A stretch of 41,457 bases of DNA from Hominenteromicrobium sp900549945. GTDB lineage: Bacteria > Bacillota > Clostridia > Oscillospirales > Acutalibacteraceae. The translations under genes and the position numbers were made by a program. The DNA is taken from assembly GCA_902472305.1 (NCBI GenBank), contig CABRNK010000023.1, positions 1-41,457 on the forward strand, written 5' to 3'. The notes beneath the pieces were generated by a model. The model had not been told where the DNA came from. It searched no databases and saw only the letters and a program-made list of their open reading frames with translations. Positions 1 to 7,376 of the stretch are shown piece by piece (position 1 is the stretch's first letter; every line of letters starts with the position of its first letter).

Positions 1-102
1 TCCGATCTCGGCTGGAAATTTTGGGATCTCTGCCGGCTCTTTGAGAAGCTGCATATCCCGCCCGACGAAATCGGGAACATTTTCCACGGCGCTATGAAAT
101 GA
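1..102 (+). CDS. 3' end of a phage early gene (partial)
   Basis: The first reading frame is open from the window edge and ends at a TGA at 100-102, giving the last 33 residues of a protein (ending GAMK). The residues seen are a mix of aromatic and charged amino acids with no motif I recognise. An AAGGAGG ribosome binding site for the next gene starts just behind the stop, so this looks like a genuine operon junction and not a chance frame. The function cannot be told from this fragment; its position at the head of a phage early operon suggests a small phage protein. Confidence 0.55.
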   Translation, partial: SDLGWKFWDLCRLFEKLHIPPDEIGNIFHGAMK

Positions 103-117
103 CAAGGAGGTTTCAAG

Positions 118-309
118 ATGCTTTACATACTCGTCACGGCCATCGTCTTTTGCGCGCTGCTCTGCGCGGCGGAGCCGCTCGCGAGGCTGGCAGACCGCAC
201 TGGGATCATGGACAGGCTTTTCAAGCTGTTCGACCTGCCGAAAGAGGATGCGGAATCCAACGTGATCTACATCGATTTTCAGAAAGCCCATAAAGAAAGG
301 AATGCTTAA
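118..309 (+). CDS. Small membrane-anchored phage protein, unknown function
   Basis: This encodes 63 residues. Residues 2-17 are strongly hydrophobic (LYILVTAIVFCALLC), consistent with one N-terminal membrane segment, followed by a charged tail that would be cytoplasmic or surface-exposed. An AAGGAGG motif lies 7-8 bases ahead of the ATG at 118. That supports this frame over the overlapping frame starting at 99, whose start codon sits before the ribosome binding site. It belongs to the early phage operon, 15 bases after the preceding stop. I do not recognise the family. Confidence 0.65.
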   Translation: MLYILVTAIVFCALLCAAEPLARLADRTGIMDRLFKLFDLPKEDAESNVIYIDFQKAHKERNA

Positions 310-310
310 A

Positions 311-811
311 ATGAACTTAAATTATCGGGTCGAAGAGGCCTTCGACAATCTGGAGAACGCGATCGTCGAGCAGCTGCACGACAGCACCAGCGCGGCAGAC
401 GCAGAGCGCTACGCGCAGCTGCTCGACGATATTGTCGGGCTGCGGGACGGCGTAAAAAAGGAAACCGCCCCGGCTGTTGGCGCAACCGAAGCGGCTAAAA
501 AAGATTCGAGCAAAGAATCTACATCCAGTGTAGCGGAAAACGGCGGGGATGTCAACCCCCGGGGCAGCTTGAACATCCAGATCATCGATCAGGATTCTAT
601 CAAGTCCACGCTCCGAAGCAGGCATAAAAACGATCTGGCGCGAATTTATGCCGCCGCGACCGAAGTGTGCATCGTATCCGCCGCCGAAAACGGGTTCATG
701 CCCGAATACATCGATGTGGCCAGAAAGATGGGCGAAAAGGCCGCGCTTCGCAGGCTTACAGACACGGCGCTCGATCTCTTAAAATCCATGGTCGGAGGTA
801 CAGGCAAGTGA
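311..811 (+). CDS. Phage early protein, unknown function
   Basis: This encodes 166 residues, mostly helical and charged. The N-terminal ~50 residues (YRVEEAFDNLENAIVEQL) look like an amphipathic helix. A low-complexity Ala/Lys/Ser linker follows at ~55-85, then a C-terminal helical domain that includes RHKNDLARIYAAATEVC. I place the start at the ATG at 311, about 10 bases after an AAAGG, because the in-frame ATG at 302 touches the ribosome binding site. The stop overlaps a GTG start of the next frame (GTGA), which fits translational coupling. I do not recognise the family. Confidence 0.65.
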   Translation: MNLNYRVEEAFDNLENAIVEQLHDSTSAADAERYAQLLDDIVGLRDGVKKETAPAVGATEAAKKDSSKESTSSVAENGGDVNPRGSLNIQIIDQDSIKSTLRSRHKNDLARIYAAATEVCIVSAAENGFMPEYIDVARKMGEKAALRRLTDTALDLLKSMVGGTGK

Positions 812-1005
812 TTTACACCATCGAGAAACGCCATGAGTTTTACGGAGGCTTAATGTCCACACACTGGGAGATCCGCAGCTACACACATATAACGCCGATC
901 GGTGTATATGCGGGAGGAAAAACCCTGAAAAGCGGTACGAAGCAGCAGTGCGAAAAATACTGCCGAATCAAGGATATTGTGCCAGAGAGGGGGTGGGACG
1001 CATGA
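808..1005 (+). CDS. Small phage early protein, unknown function
   Basis: This encodes 65 residues if the GTG at 808 is used; that start overlaps the upstream stop as GTGA and has GGAGG nine bases ahead. A second in-frame start, ATG at 853, has its own GGAGG at 843-847 and would give 50 residues, so the start is uncertain. The shorter form is compact and basic, with two Cys five residues apart in reverse order (CEKYC). The stop overlaps the ATG of the next gene (ATGA at 1002-1005). The function is unknown. Confidence 0.6.
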   Translation: MIYTIEKRHEFYGGLMSTHWEIRSYTHITPIGVYAGGKTLKSGTKQQCEKYCRIKDIVPERGWDA

Positions 1006-2939
1006 AACTGATCTCCCTCACCCTCGAGAACTTCGAGGGCACGAAGCGCTTTGAATTCTGCCCGGACGGGCGCAGCGTCACGGTGAAGGCTGCGAACGGC
1101 GTCGGCAAATCGACGCTGATGGACGCGTACTGGTGGCTGCTCACCGGCAAGAACAGCGCGCAGACCGAAAAATTCGACATCTACCCGGTGGGCGCGCCGG
1201 AGGACGTGCAGGTCTCCGTGACCGGCGTGTTCCAGACGGACGGCGGCGAAACGCTCGCGCTGGGGCGCACCTACAAGCGCAATATCGGGCGCCGGCGCGG
1301 GGATGCGGAATCCACGGTGCGCGGCAATACGACCGGGTTCTCTATCAACGGCGTGCCCAAGGCGCAGAAGGATTTCCTGCCGGTCATCGAGCAATACTTC
1401 GGCGGCGAGCAGAAGCTGCTCATGCTCGGCATGCTCCACCACTTCGCGGTGGAAACGCCGTGGGCGGACCGGCGCGCGGTGCTTATCGACCTGTTTGCGC
1501 CGCATCTCGGCGACAAGGACATCATCGACGCGCACGAGGAGCTCGCCCCGCTCGGCGGGTACATCGGCGCCATGACGACCGTCGCGGACTACGCCCAGCA
1601 GATCAAGCTGAAGCGCCGCAAGGTGCAGGAGCAGCTCAAGGAGATCCCCGCCCGCATCGACGAGGCGGAGAAGTCCAAGCCGGGCCTACCGCCGGAAGCA
1701 GACGCCGCAGCGATCCCCGGTCTTATGGCGCGCAAGATGAAGCTCACCGGCACGGTCGCCGCATTGCAGAACGGCGAGGGCGCCGCCGCCCTGCGCAAGC
1801 GCATCGCGGAGCAGGAAGCCAAGGCGGCCGAGGCCCGCGCGGCCTATCTGCGGGAGACGGCCGGCGGGAACGATGCTTTACAGCGGCAGGCCGCGGAGCT
1901 GCGCCGCCAGATCGCCGAGACAGAGGCGAAAAAAGAGGTGCTTGTCCGGAACCAAAGCGCGGATGCAGCCTTTCTGGAGGAAGCCGCGCCGGAGTTAGAC
2001 GGCTTGCGCCGGCAGGTGCGGGACGAGCACGGCAGGGTCTTTGACGACAGCGAGGCGGTCTGCCCCACCTGCGGACAGGCGTACCCGCCGGAGCGCATCG
2101 ACGATTTAAAGGCCCGGTTCAACACCGACAAGGCCGACAAAATCCAGTCCATCACGGAACGCGGCAAGGCGCTCGCCGCCCTCGTCAAGGAAGCACAGGC
2201 GCGCCAGAAATCCAGTATGCGGGAGATCGCCGACTGCGGGGACCGGCTGGACACGCTCCGCAGCCACCTGCGCGAGGTAACGGACAGCATCGCCGCCCCG
2301 CCGGCGTGGGAGACGACGACGGACGCCCGCGCCTATGCGGTGGAGCTGGACGAACTCCGGGAACAGCTCGTGCACATCGACAGCGCATCGAAGGAGCAGC
2401 GCGCCGCAGCACAGGCCGAGCTGGACGCGATCGAGGCGCAGCTCGCGCAGATTAACGCTCGGGCGCAGATGCAGGAGCATCTGAAAGCCATCGACGCCCG
2501 CATCGCGGACTTGCAGGCCGAGGAAAAAAAGCTCGGCGTCCAGCTCGCGCAGCTGGACCTGCACCTCGACCTGACCGAGCGCTTCGTGCAGCTGCAGGCC
2601 TCCGACATCGAGGAGAAGATCAACACGGCGTTCGAGGGCGTCCGCTGGGTGCTCTTTGACCGGCAGGTCAACGGCGGGATCACGCCCTGCTGCCGGGCGC
2701 TGCTCCTCAACGACCGGGGCGACTGGGTCTCCTACGAGAGCACCAACACGGCGCACCAGTACAACGGCGGCTTACATATCATTGACGGCCTTTCCCGGGC
2801 GGCCGGCCTGCGGCTGCCCGTGTGGATCGACAGGGCCGAGAGCTGCACGGCATACGACAGCATCGAAAATCAAGTGATCCGCCTGCACGCCAGCGCGGAG
2901 CACGACAAAATCACTGTGGAGGTAGACGACAATGAGTAA
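1002..2939 (+). CDS. SbcC/Rad50-like AAA ATPase of the phage recombination module
   Basis: This 645-residue protein has an SMC/Rad50-type plan. An N-terminal Walker A (ANGVGKST, about residues 29-36) follows the typical 'LTLENFEG' opening. Two long coiled-coil arms (about 200-350 and 390-520) flank a zinc-hook-like CPTC near residue 356. A C-terminal head half carries NGGLHI and a hydrophobic strand ending in IDRAES where a Walker B is expected. That motif departs from the canonical D-E pair. The ATG at 1002 starts exactly at the conserved first strand and overlaps the upstream stop; the upstream in-frame ATG at 948 would add unrelated residues. It lies directly before recT, and family relatives assist DNA end processing. 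The phage role here is inferred. Confidence 0.85.
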   Translation: MKLISLTLENFEGTKRFEFCPDGRSVTVKAANGVGKSTLMDAYWWLLTGKNSAQTEKFDIYPVGAPEDVQVSVTGVFQTDGGETLALGRTYKRNIGRRRGDAESTVRGNTTGFSINGVPKAQKDFLPVIEQYFGGEQKLLMLGMLHHFAVETPWADRRAVLIDLFAPHLGDKDIIDAHEELAPLGGYIGAMTTVADYAQQIKLKRRKVQEQLKEIPARIDEAEKSKPGLPPEADAAAIPGLMARKMKLTGTVAALQNGEGAAALRKRIAEQEAKAAEARAAYLRETAGGNDALQRQAAELRRQIAETEAKKEVLVRNQSADAAFLEEAAPELDGLRRQVRDEHGRVFDDSEAVCPTCGQAYPPERIDDLKARFNTDKADKIQSITERGKALAALVKEAQARQKSSMREIADCGDRLDTLRSHLREVTDSIAAPPAWETTTDARAYAVELDELREQLVHIDSASKEQRAAAQAELDAIEAQLAQINARAQMQEHLKAIDARIADLQAEEKKLGVQLAQLDLHLDLTERFVQLQASDIEEKINTAFEGVRWVLFDRQVNGGITPCCRALLLNDRGDWVSYESTNTAHQYNGGLHIIDGLSRAAGLRLPVWIDRAESCTAYDSIENQVIRLHASAEHDKITVEVDDNE

Positions 2940-3747
2940 CATCGCAAAAATCGACCAGTTTAAGCAGGAGCTCAACGCCCAGACGATCCGGGCGCAGCTT
3001 CGGAACAGCCTCAAGGACAAGGCGGGCGCCTTTATGAGCTCGATGATCGACCTCTATTCCGGGGACGTGACCTTGCAGCAGTGCGACCCGCACGACGTCG
3101 CGCTCGAGGCGGTCAAGGCCGCCGCGCTCGATCTTCCGCTCGTCAAATCGCTCGGATACGCCTACGTCGTGCCGTACAAAAACAAGCCGACGTTCGTCAT
3201 CGGCTATAAGGGACTGATCCAGCTCGCCATGCGCACCGGCCAGTACAAGACGATCAACGCGGACGCGGTCTACGAGGGCGAGCTGCGCGGCTTTGACAAG
3301 CTCTCCGGCATCCCGGATATTTCCGGCAAGCGCATCTCGGACACGGTGGTCGGGTATTTCGCCTACTTCCGCCTGCTCAACGGCCACGAGCACGTCTACT
3401 ACATGAGCCGGCCGGATATGGAAAAATACGCCGAGCGCTACTCGCCGAGCTACAGCAGCAAATACAGCCCGTGGAAAACGGACTTTGACAAGATGGCGAT
3501 GAAAACCGTCCTGCGCCAGCTTCTCGGCAAGTGGGGCCCGACCTCCACGGAGATGCAGACGGTCGAAAAGTACGACGACAAGGGCAGCACCCCGGTGCAG
3601 GAGATGCAGGAAAAGGCGAACCGCACGGTGATCGACGTGCAGGTCGACGAATCCACCGGGGAGGTCATAAACCCGGAGGCGCTGCCGGCGCAGGACGCAA
3701 GGCCGGAAAAAGAACCGGCGCCGGAAGCCTTCGACCCGGGGTTTTAA
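2932..3747 (+). CDS. recT: RecT-family single-strand annealing protein
   Basis: This encodes 271 residues, the normal size for RecT. The central part carries family hallmarks: a 'plVKSLGYAYVVPYKN' stretch, 'FVIGYKGLIQLAMRTGQYKTINADAVYEGE', and the later 'WKTDFDKMAMKTVLRQLL' helix; the quoted pieces are conserved in many Gram-positive phage RecT proteins. RecT pairs complementary single strands during phage recombination and usually works with a partner exonuclease. The gene overlaps the 3' end of the SbcC-like gene by 8 bases. No RecE or YqaJ-type exonuclease gene is visible nearby. The C-terminal ~40 residues are acidic and Pro-rich and probably disordered. Confidence 0.92.
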   Translation: MSNIAKIDQFKQELNAQTIRAQLRNSLKDKAGAFMSSMIDLYSGDVTLQQCDPHDVALEAVKAAALDLPLVKSLGYAYVVPYKNKPTFVIGYKGLIQLAMRTGQYKTINADAVYEGELRGFDKLSGIPDISGKRISDTVVGYFAYFRLLNGHEHVYYMSRPDMEKYAERYSPSYSSKYSPWKTDFDKMAMKTVLRQLLGKWGPTSTEMQTVEKYDDKGSTPVQEMQEKANRTVIDVQVDESTGEVINPEALPAQDARPEKEPAPEAFDPGF

Positions 3748-3750
3748 GCC

Positions 3751-4467
3751 ATGATCGACGTCAAGTGTCTGGCTTCCGGCAGCTTCGGGAACAGCTACGC
3801 CGTGGACGACGGCGAAAGCGTTTTGCTGCTGGAGGCCGGCATCCAGAAAAACAAGATCCTTTCCGGCTATGCCGACCGGCTGGCGCGCGTCGCGGGCTGC
3901 CTCGTCACCCACGAGCACACGGATCACGCAAAGGCCGCCGTGCAGCTCACCGACTGCGGGATCGACGTCTACGCCTCGCAGGGCACGCTGGACGCGATCC
4001 GGCCGACGCCGACGCTCCGCAGCTACCGCTTCCACACGCTGCATGCCGGGAGGCCGGCGCAGGTCGGCTCGTGGGCCGTCCTCCCATGGGAGGCGCAGCA
4101 CGACGCCACGGAGCCGCTCGGCTTCCTGCTGTACTCGCGGCACACCAAAGAGCGACTGCTCTTCGCCACGGATACCTACTACATCCCGAACCGGTTCCCG
4201 CAGCTCGATTACATCATGGTCGAGTGCAACTACGACAAGACCATTTTGCTCCGCAACATTGCGGAGGGGCTGGTGCCGGAAGGCCTCAAGACACGGCTCT
4301 ATCAGAGCCACTTCTCGCTCGATAACGTCCGGGCATTTCTCACCGCCAACGATCTGCGCCGCGTGCAGCACATCTATCTGCTGCACGTCTCGGGCGGCAA
4401 CGGCGACCGGGAATCCTTCGGGCGCGACATCAAGGCGCTGACCGGCATCCCGGTCACGGTGTTCTGA
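3751..4467 (+). CDS. MBL-fold metallohydrolase, phage recombination module
   Basis: This encodes 238 residues with the metallo-beta-lactamase signature HEHTDH at residues 54-59 (first metal site). Downstream strands include 'LLFATDTYYIP', supplying the metal-bridging Asp, and a late His in 'LLHVSGGNGD'. The start is three bases after the recT stop. The closest general relatives are the small YycJ-like MBL proteins, some of which act on DNA. In phages of Clostridia this gene type commonly sits next to recT. A nuclease role supplying ends for RecT is plausible but inferred; a generic hydrolase cannot be excluded. Confidence 0.85.
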   Translation: MIDVKCLASGSFGNSYAVDDGESVLLLEAGIQKNKILSGYADRLARVAGCLVTHEHTDHAKAAVQLTDCGIDVYASQGTLDAIRPTPTLRSYRFHTLHAGRPAQVGSWAVLPWEAQHDATEPLGFLLYSRHTKERLLFATDTYYIPNRFPQLDYIMVECNYDKTILLRNIAEGLVPEGLKTRLYQSHFSLDNVRAFLTANDLRRVQHIYLLHVSGGNGDRESFGRDIKALTGIPVTVF

Positions 4468-4483
4468 GGGGAGGGATGCACCT

Positions 4484-5284
4484 TTGGCTCGCGGTCGTCC
4501 CGCAAAAAAAGGACTGCCTTGGTTTAAAAAAGACGTGAGCCAGTACGAAGATTTCAAGATCATGGATCTTCTGAACGAATACGGCCCTTTAGGCAACACG
4601 ATATTTGATTGCCTGCTGTGCATGATATACCGTGAGGGCTACTATCTCGAAATCTCACCGGAAAAGCTCTGCTTGGCGGTCGTCAAGACGATCGGGGGCA
4701 AGTGGGTGAAAAAACATCAAGTGCTGCAAGTGATCCAGTATTGCGCGGATATAGACCTACTTGATAAGGGTCTCCTCGCGCGATCTGTGGTCACCTCTGC
4801 TGGAATCCAGCGTCGCTACGCCGAAGTGACCTCGAGGAACAAGGTGGATAAATCTTTGTACTGGTTGATCGACGAAAACGGTCAGCCCTTAAAAAGCATA
4901 CCCTCCGACGGAATTTCTGCAACAGAAAATGCCTTTTCTGCAACAGAAAACCGATTTTCTGACGCAGAATCTCCACAAGAGAAGAATAAGAGTAAGAATA
5001 AGAGTAAGAGAGAGAGACAGGCGGCGTGCGCCGCGGCTCCCACTCTGGAGGAGGTCAAGGGATTTTTCAAGGGGCGTCCGGGCGACCCGGAACGCTTCTG
5101 GCATTACCATGAGGCTACCGGCTGGGTTGTACACGGCGAGCCCGTGACGAACTGGCGCGCGCTGGCGGAGAACTGGATCCGCAACGAACGCCAAAAGCCC
5201 GAGCCGGAGGCGCCGCACACGCCCTCCTACGACCTCGAGGAATACGAAAACTTTGATATTTTCAGCAAGGAGCAAACAGGATGA
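4484..5284 (+). CDS. Phage replication organiser, Lin1244/Lin1753 (DUF4373)-type N-terminus
   Basis: This encodes 266 residues starting at a TTG, placed about nine bases after GGGGAGGG. Residues ~11-110 (LPWFKKDVSQYEDFKIMDLL and onward) match the winged-helix N-terminal domain found in DnaD-like phage replication proteins. Residues ~144-163 are a seven-residue repeat (FSATENx) encoded by the DNA iterons described separately. A Lys/Arg-rich stretch follows at ~165-177. The C-terminus (about 187-240, with 'GDPERFWHYHEATGWVV' and 'NWRALAENWIRNE') resembles the DnaD/DnaB2 tail. The protein probably binds the origin inside its own gene and recruits host replication proteins. The stop overlaps the next start (ATGA). 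Confidence 0.85.
   Translation: MARGRPAKKGLPWFKKDVSQYEDFKIMDLLNEYGPLGNTIFDCLLCMIYREGYYLEISPEKLCLAVVKTIGGKWVKKHQVLQVIQYCADIDLLDKGLLARSVVTSAGIQRRYAEVTSRNKVDKSLYWLIDENGQPLKSIPSDGISATENAFSATENRFSDAESPQEKNKSKNKSKRERQAACAAAPTLEEVKGFFKGRPGDPERFWHYHEATGWVVHGEPVTNWRALAENWIRNERQKPEPEAPHTPSYDLEEYENFDIFSKEQTG
4914..4971 (+). repeat. Three palindromic iterons with 21-base period: candidate phage origin
   Basis: Three copies of the 16-base unit TTTCTGCAACAGAAAA begin at 4914, 4935 and 4956. The first two are identical and the third has diverged (TTTCTGACGCAGAATC). The period is exactly 21 bases, two helical turns and seven codons. Each unit is itself an inverted repeat (TTTCTG/CAGAAA). Immediately downstream (4977-5018) is an A/G-only style tract, AAGAGAAGAATAAGAGTAAG and onward, with strong strand asymmetry. 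Iterons followed by an asymmetric A+T-rich stretch inside the initiator gene is the arrangement known from lambda O. The origin role is inferred. Confidence 0.65.
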
Positions 5285-5718
5285 ACATTTGCTTTACAGT
5301 GCCGGGCGAGCCGCGCGGAAAGGCCCGCCCGAAGGTGACGCGGACGAAGGCCGGCAAAAGCCTTACATACACGCCGGACAAGACCGTCGCTTACGAGGAG
5401 CTCGTGCGGCAGCGCTACATGCAGGCCGCCGGCGACAAGCGCTTTCCGGACGGCGTTCCGCTGATGCTTTGTGTCCGGGCGTTCTACGGCATCCCAAAAT
5501 CCGCCACCAAAAAGAAGCGGGCGGACATCGCCGCCGGCCTTGTCCGGCCCACGAAAAAGCCGGATTTCGACAACGTATTCAAGATTTTGTGCGACGCGCT
5601 GAACGGCGTCGCTTACGCAGACGACGCGCAGATCGTGCAGGCTTCGATCCACAAGTGCTATACGCCCTGCACGCCGCATGTGGAGGTGAGCATCCATGCG
5701 TTTCGAGGAGACGGCTGA
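5281..5718 (+). CDS. rusA: RusA-family Holliday junction resolvase
   Basis: This encodes 145 residues. The acidic active-site pattern of RusA is present: D95 and D97 in KKPDFDNVFK, D105 in 'ILCDALNG', and D114/D115 in 'AYADDAQI'. The N-terminal 'PGEPRGKARPKV' strand is also typical. RusA cuts four-way DNA junctions before packaging. The start overlaps the replication organiser stop by ATGA, and the 3' end overlaps the next small gene by 23 bases, so the early operon is continuous here. Confidence 0.92.
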   Translation: MNICFTVPGEPRGKARPKVTRTKAGKSLTYTPDKTVAYEELVRQRYMQAAGDKRFPDGVPLMLCVRAFYGIPKSATKKKRADIAAGLVRPTKKPDFDNVFKILCDALNGVAYADDAQIVQASIHKCYTPCTPHVEVSIHAFRGDG

Positions 5719-5884
5719 GGAGGCTAAGGAGCAGAACCGGCGTGAATCCTGCGCGGGGTGCATCTACCGCCGCGACCTCAGCCCGCACTACTACCGCTAC
5801 AAGGTGTGCCACTTCCTGCACGACACCGACATCCCCCGCGGCTGCCCGGCGGCGAAATGCACGAGGAAGAAGGTGGCGAAGTGA
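5696..5884 (+). CDS. Small Cys-rich phage protein (possible zinc binder)
   Basis: This encodes 62 residues starting at the ATG at 5696, with GGAGGTGAG five to six bases ahead. It contains CAGC near residues 19-22 and two further Cys at ~37 and ~49 (CHFLHD and GCPAAKC), which could make one zinc site. Small proteins of this style sit between rusA and the late regulator in many Gram-positive phages, and their function is not known. The stop overlaps a GTG start of the next frame. Confidence 0.65.
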   Translation: MRFEETAEEAKEQNRRESCAGCIYRRDLSPHYYRYKVCHFLHDTDIPRGCPAAKCTRKKVAK

Positions 5885-6087
5885 CCTATTGCCTAAGAGA
5901 CTGCCCGCGGCGGTCGGCGTTCTGCCACGGCACATGCCAGCGCTACCTGAAAGCGCACATCCGGCATATACTGCTGACGAAGCGCGCCGAGCGCAGGGCT
6001 TCGGAGGCGCGGGCGTTCTATGCCGAGGAGAGCGCGCGAGTGGCGCGGCAGAAGCGCTCGCGGAGATATGGAGACAAAGAAGGATAA
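5881..6087 (+). CDS. Small basic Cys-containing phage protein, unknown function
   Basis: This encodes 68 residues from a GTG at 5881, overlapping the preceding TGA as GTGA. Four Cys occur in the first 20 residues (YCLRDCPRRSAFCHGTC), a compact pattern that could bind a metal. The rest is a long basic helix rich in Arg, Ala and Glu. Coupling to the upstream gene and conserved-looking Cys spacing support a real gene despite the non-ATG start. I do not recognise a named family. Confidence 0.55.
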   Translation: MTYCLRDCPRRSAFCHGTCQRYLKAHIRHILLTKRAERRASEARAFYAEESARVARQKRSRRYGDKEG

Positions 6088-6110
6088 AAACTCAAGTGGA
6101 GGGAAAACGA

Positions 6111-6617
6111 ATGCAGAAGAATCCTGCGGCGGAGGAGGTCATCCGCCGGTTGAACGCATACTACGACACAGAGCAAAGCATCGACGAAGAGCTGCGGACG
6201 ATCGAGCACGCGCAGGAGCAGCGCAGCCGGATTTCCCTTCGTTCTCCATCCTTATCCGGGATGCCCGGCGGCAAGGGCAGGCACAGCGACCAGACGGCGG
6301 ATCTTGCGACGTCATCGCCGGCGCGCATGTATGACGAGGACATCAAGGCTGCATGGGCGCGGATCGCGAAGCTGCGGGAGGAGCGGAACTGGGTCACGGC
6401 GGCATTGGCCACGCTTTCCCGGCTTGACCGGCGGATCATTGAGCTCGCATATCTCGGCCCAAAGGAACCGGCGCGCCGGAAAGACTGGCTTACACGCCCG
6501 ACGTGGTATGCGGTGGCAAAATCGCTGGGCGTGTCGGAAGCGCATGCGCGCAAGCAGGCCGACCGGGTTATCCAGCAGCTTGCAGGCATGATCGATCAGG
6601 TGACGATGGATTTATAA
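6111..6617 (+). CDS. ArpU/RinA-like phage late transcription activator
   Basis: This encodes 168 residues. The start at 6111 has GGAGGG seven bases ahead. The N-terminal third is helical ('AAEEVIRRLNAYYDTEQSID'), a short variable linker follows at about 45-75, and the C-terminal half (LREERNWVTAALATLSRLDR... WYAVAKSLGVSEAHARKQ) ends in a sigma-region-4-like helix-turn-helix. That layout fits the ArpU/RinA/YqaQ group of late regulators. It is the last early gene, and the next 70 bases hold three direct repeats and a promoter for the packaging genes. The most economical reading is that this protein binds those repeats and switches on late transcription; binding is inferred. Confidence 0.8.
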   Translation: MQKNPAAEEVIRRLNAYYDTEQSIDEELRTIEHAQEQRSRISLRSPSLSGMPGGKGRHSDQTADLATSSPARMYDEDIKAAWARIAKLREERNWVTAALATLSRLDRRIIELAYLGPKEPARRKDWLTRPTWYAVAKSLGVSEAHARKQADRVIQQLAGMIDQVTMDL

Positions 6618-6630
6618 AAAGTTGTCCGCT

Positions 6631-6717
6631 TTTTACCGTTTTGAACCGGAATTTACCGCTTTGAACCGTTTTTTACCGTTTTGTTTCGTTGCAATCTGCT
6701 TTTACACGGCGTATAAT
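6631..6717 (+). promoter_or_regulatory. Phage late promoter with three activator repeats
   Basis: Three 18-base direct repeats of the type TTTTACCGTTTTGAACCG start at 6631, 6651 and 6671, a strict 20-base period; the third is degenerate at its 3' end (TTTGTTTCG). Right after them comes TTGCAA (6689-6694), a 17-base spacer and TATAAT (6712-6717). The promoter faces the packaging operon starting at 6789. Repeats abutting a -35 box on the same face spacing are the expected arrangement for an activator, most likely the ArpU-like protein encoded just upstream. Confidence 0.8.
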
Positions 6718-6788
6718 ATAATCAGTGAAATATACAGAGAGGCAAGCATGCAGCTTGTCTCTTTTCTTTTTCGAAAGGAGGCCGCATC

Positions 6789-6980
6789 ATGCAGACGACA
6801 ATCCCCTGCCCTTACCCCGGCACATGTGAATTCGATGATTTCAGGCGCAGCGGGAACCACCTCTGCCTGCGCGTGGCGTGCCCGTATGCGCTGCATTTGG
6901 GCGCCTTGCTCCGGGAGCACGCGCGGTATATTGAGGCACTGCAAGCACTGGACGGCGCGCAGGCAAAGGAAAGCGGGTGA
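6789..6980 (+). CDS. Small Cys-containing protein at the head of the late operon
   Basis: This encodes 63 residues; AAAGGAGG lies about six bases ahead of the ATG. Cys residues appear at ~7, 13, 26 and 31 (CPYPGTCEFDD; CLRVACPY), which suggests a small zinc-binding fold, followed by a helical C-terminus. It is the first gene after the late promoter and precedes the small terminase by nine bases. I do not recognise the family; a role in packaging would be only a guess from position. Confidence 0.6.
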   Translation: MQTTIPCPYPGTCEFDDFRRSGNHLCLRVACPYALHLGALLREHARYIEALQALDGAQAKESG

Positions 6981-6989
6981 TTTTTACCC

Positions 6990-7376
6990 GTGGCTAAGGG
7001 CAAATACCAGCATTGGCTGACGCCCGAGGGGTTGACGCTGCTCGAGGGCTGGGCGCGGGACGGGCTGACGGACGAGCAGATGGCGCAGCGCATGGGCATC
7101 ACGGCCAAGACCCTGTACGAGTGGAAAAAGCGGTATGGTAAGATTTGTGAGGCCCTAAAAAAGGGCAAGGAAGTCGTCGACTATCAGGTTGAAAACGCGC
7201 TGCTCTCCGCCGCGCTCGAGGGCAACACCACCGCGCAGATCTTCTGGCTCAAGAACCGCAGGCCGGATAAGTGGCGGGACAAGCCGGAGGAATCCCGCGG
7301 CGCCCGGGACGCGGAGACGAACGCGCAGGACGATCTGATGCGCGCGATCAAGGAGGCTGTGGGCGATGCGGATTAA
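6990..7376 (+). CDS. terS: Terminase small subunit
   Basis: This encodes 128 residues from a GTG at 6990. Residues ~10-50 form a helix-turn-helix (GLTDEQMAQRMGITAKTLYEWKK) that would recognise the packaging site. The following helical part ('VENALLSAALEGNTTAQIFWLKNR') is typical of the terS group that pairs with PBSX-type large terminases. The ribosome binding site is weak (GGGTGA within the previous stop), so translation may rely on coupling. The 3' end overlaps the large subunit gene by 11 bases. Confidence 0.88.
   Translation: MAKGKYQHWLTPEGLTLLEGWARDGLTDEQMAQRMGITAKTLYEWKKRYGKICEALKKGKEVVDYQVENALLSAALEGNTTAQIFWLKNRRPDKWRDKPEESRGARDAETNAQDDLMRAIKEAVGDAD

Noticed and set aside
2911..4623. 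Long minus-strand open frame opposite recT, the MBL gene and the replication gene
   Set aside because: It is Arg/Val/Asp-rich shadow coding opposite well-supported genes in high-G+C DNA, with no ribosome binding site or family.
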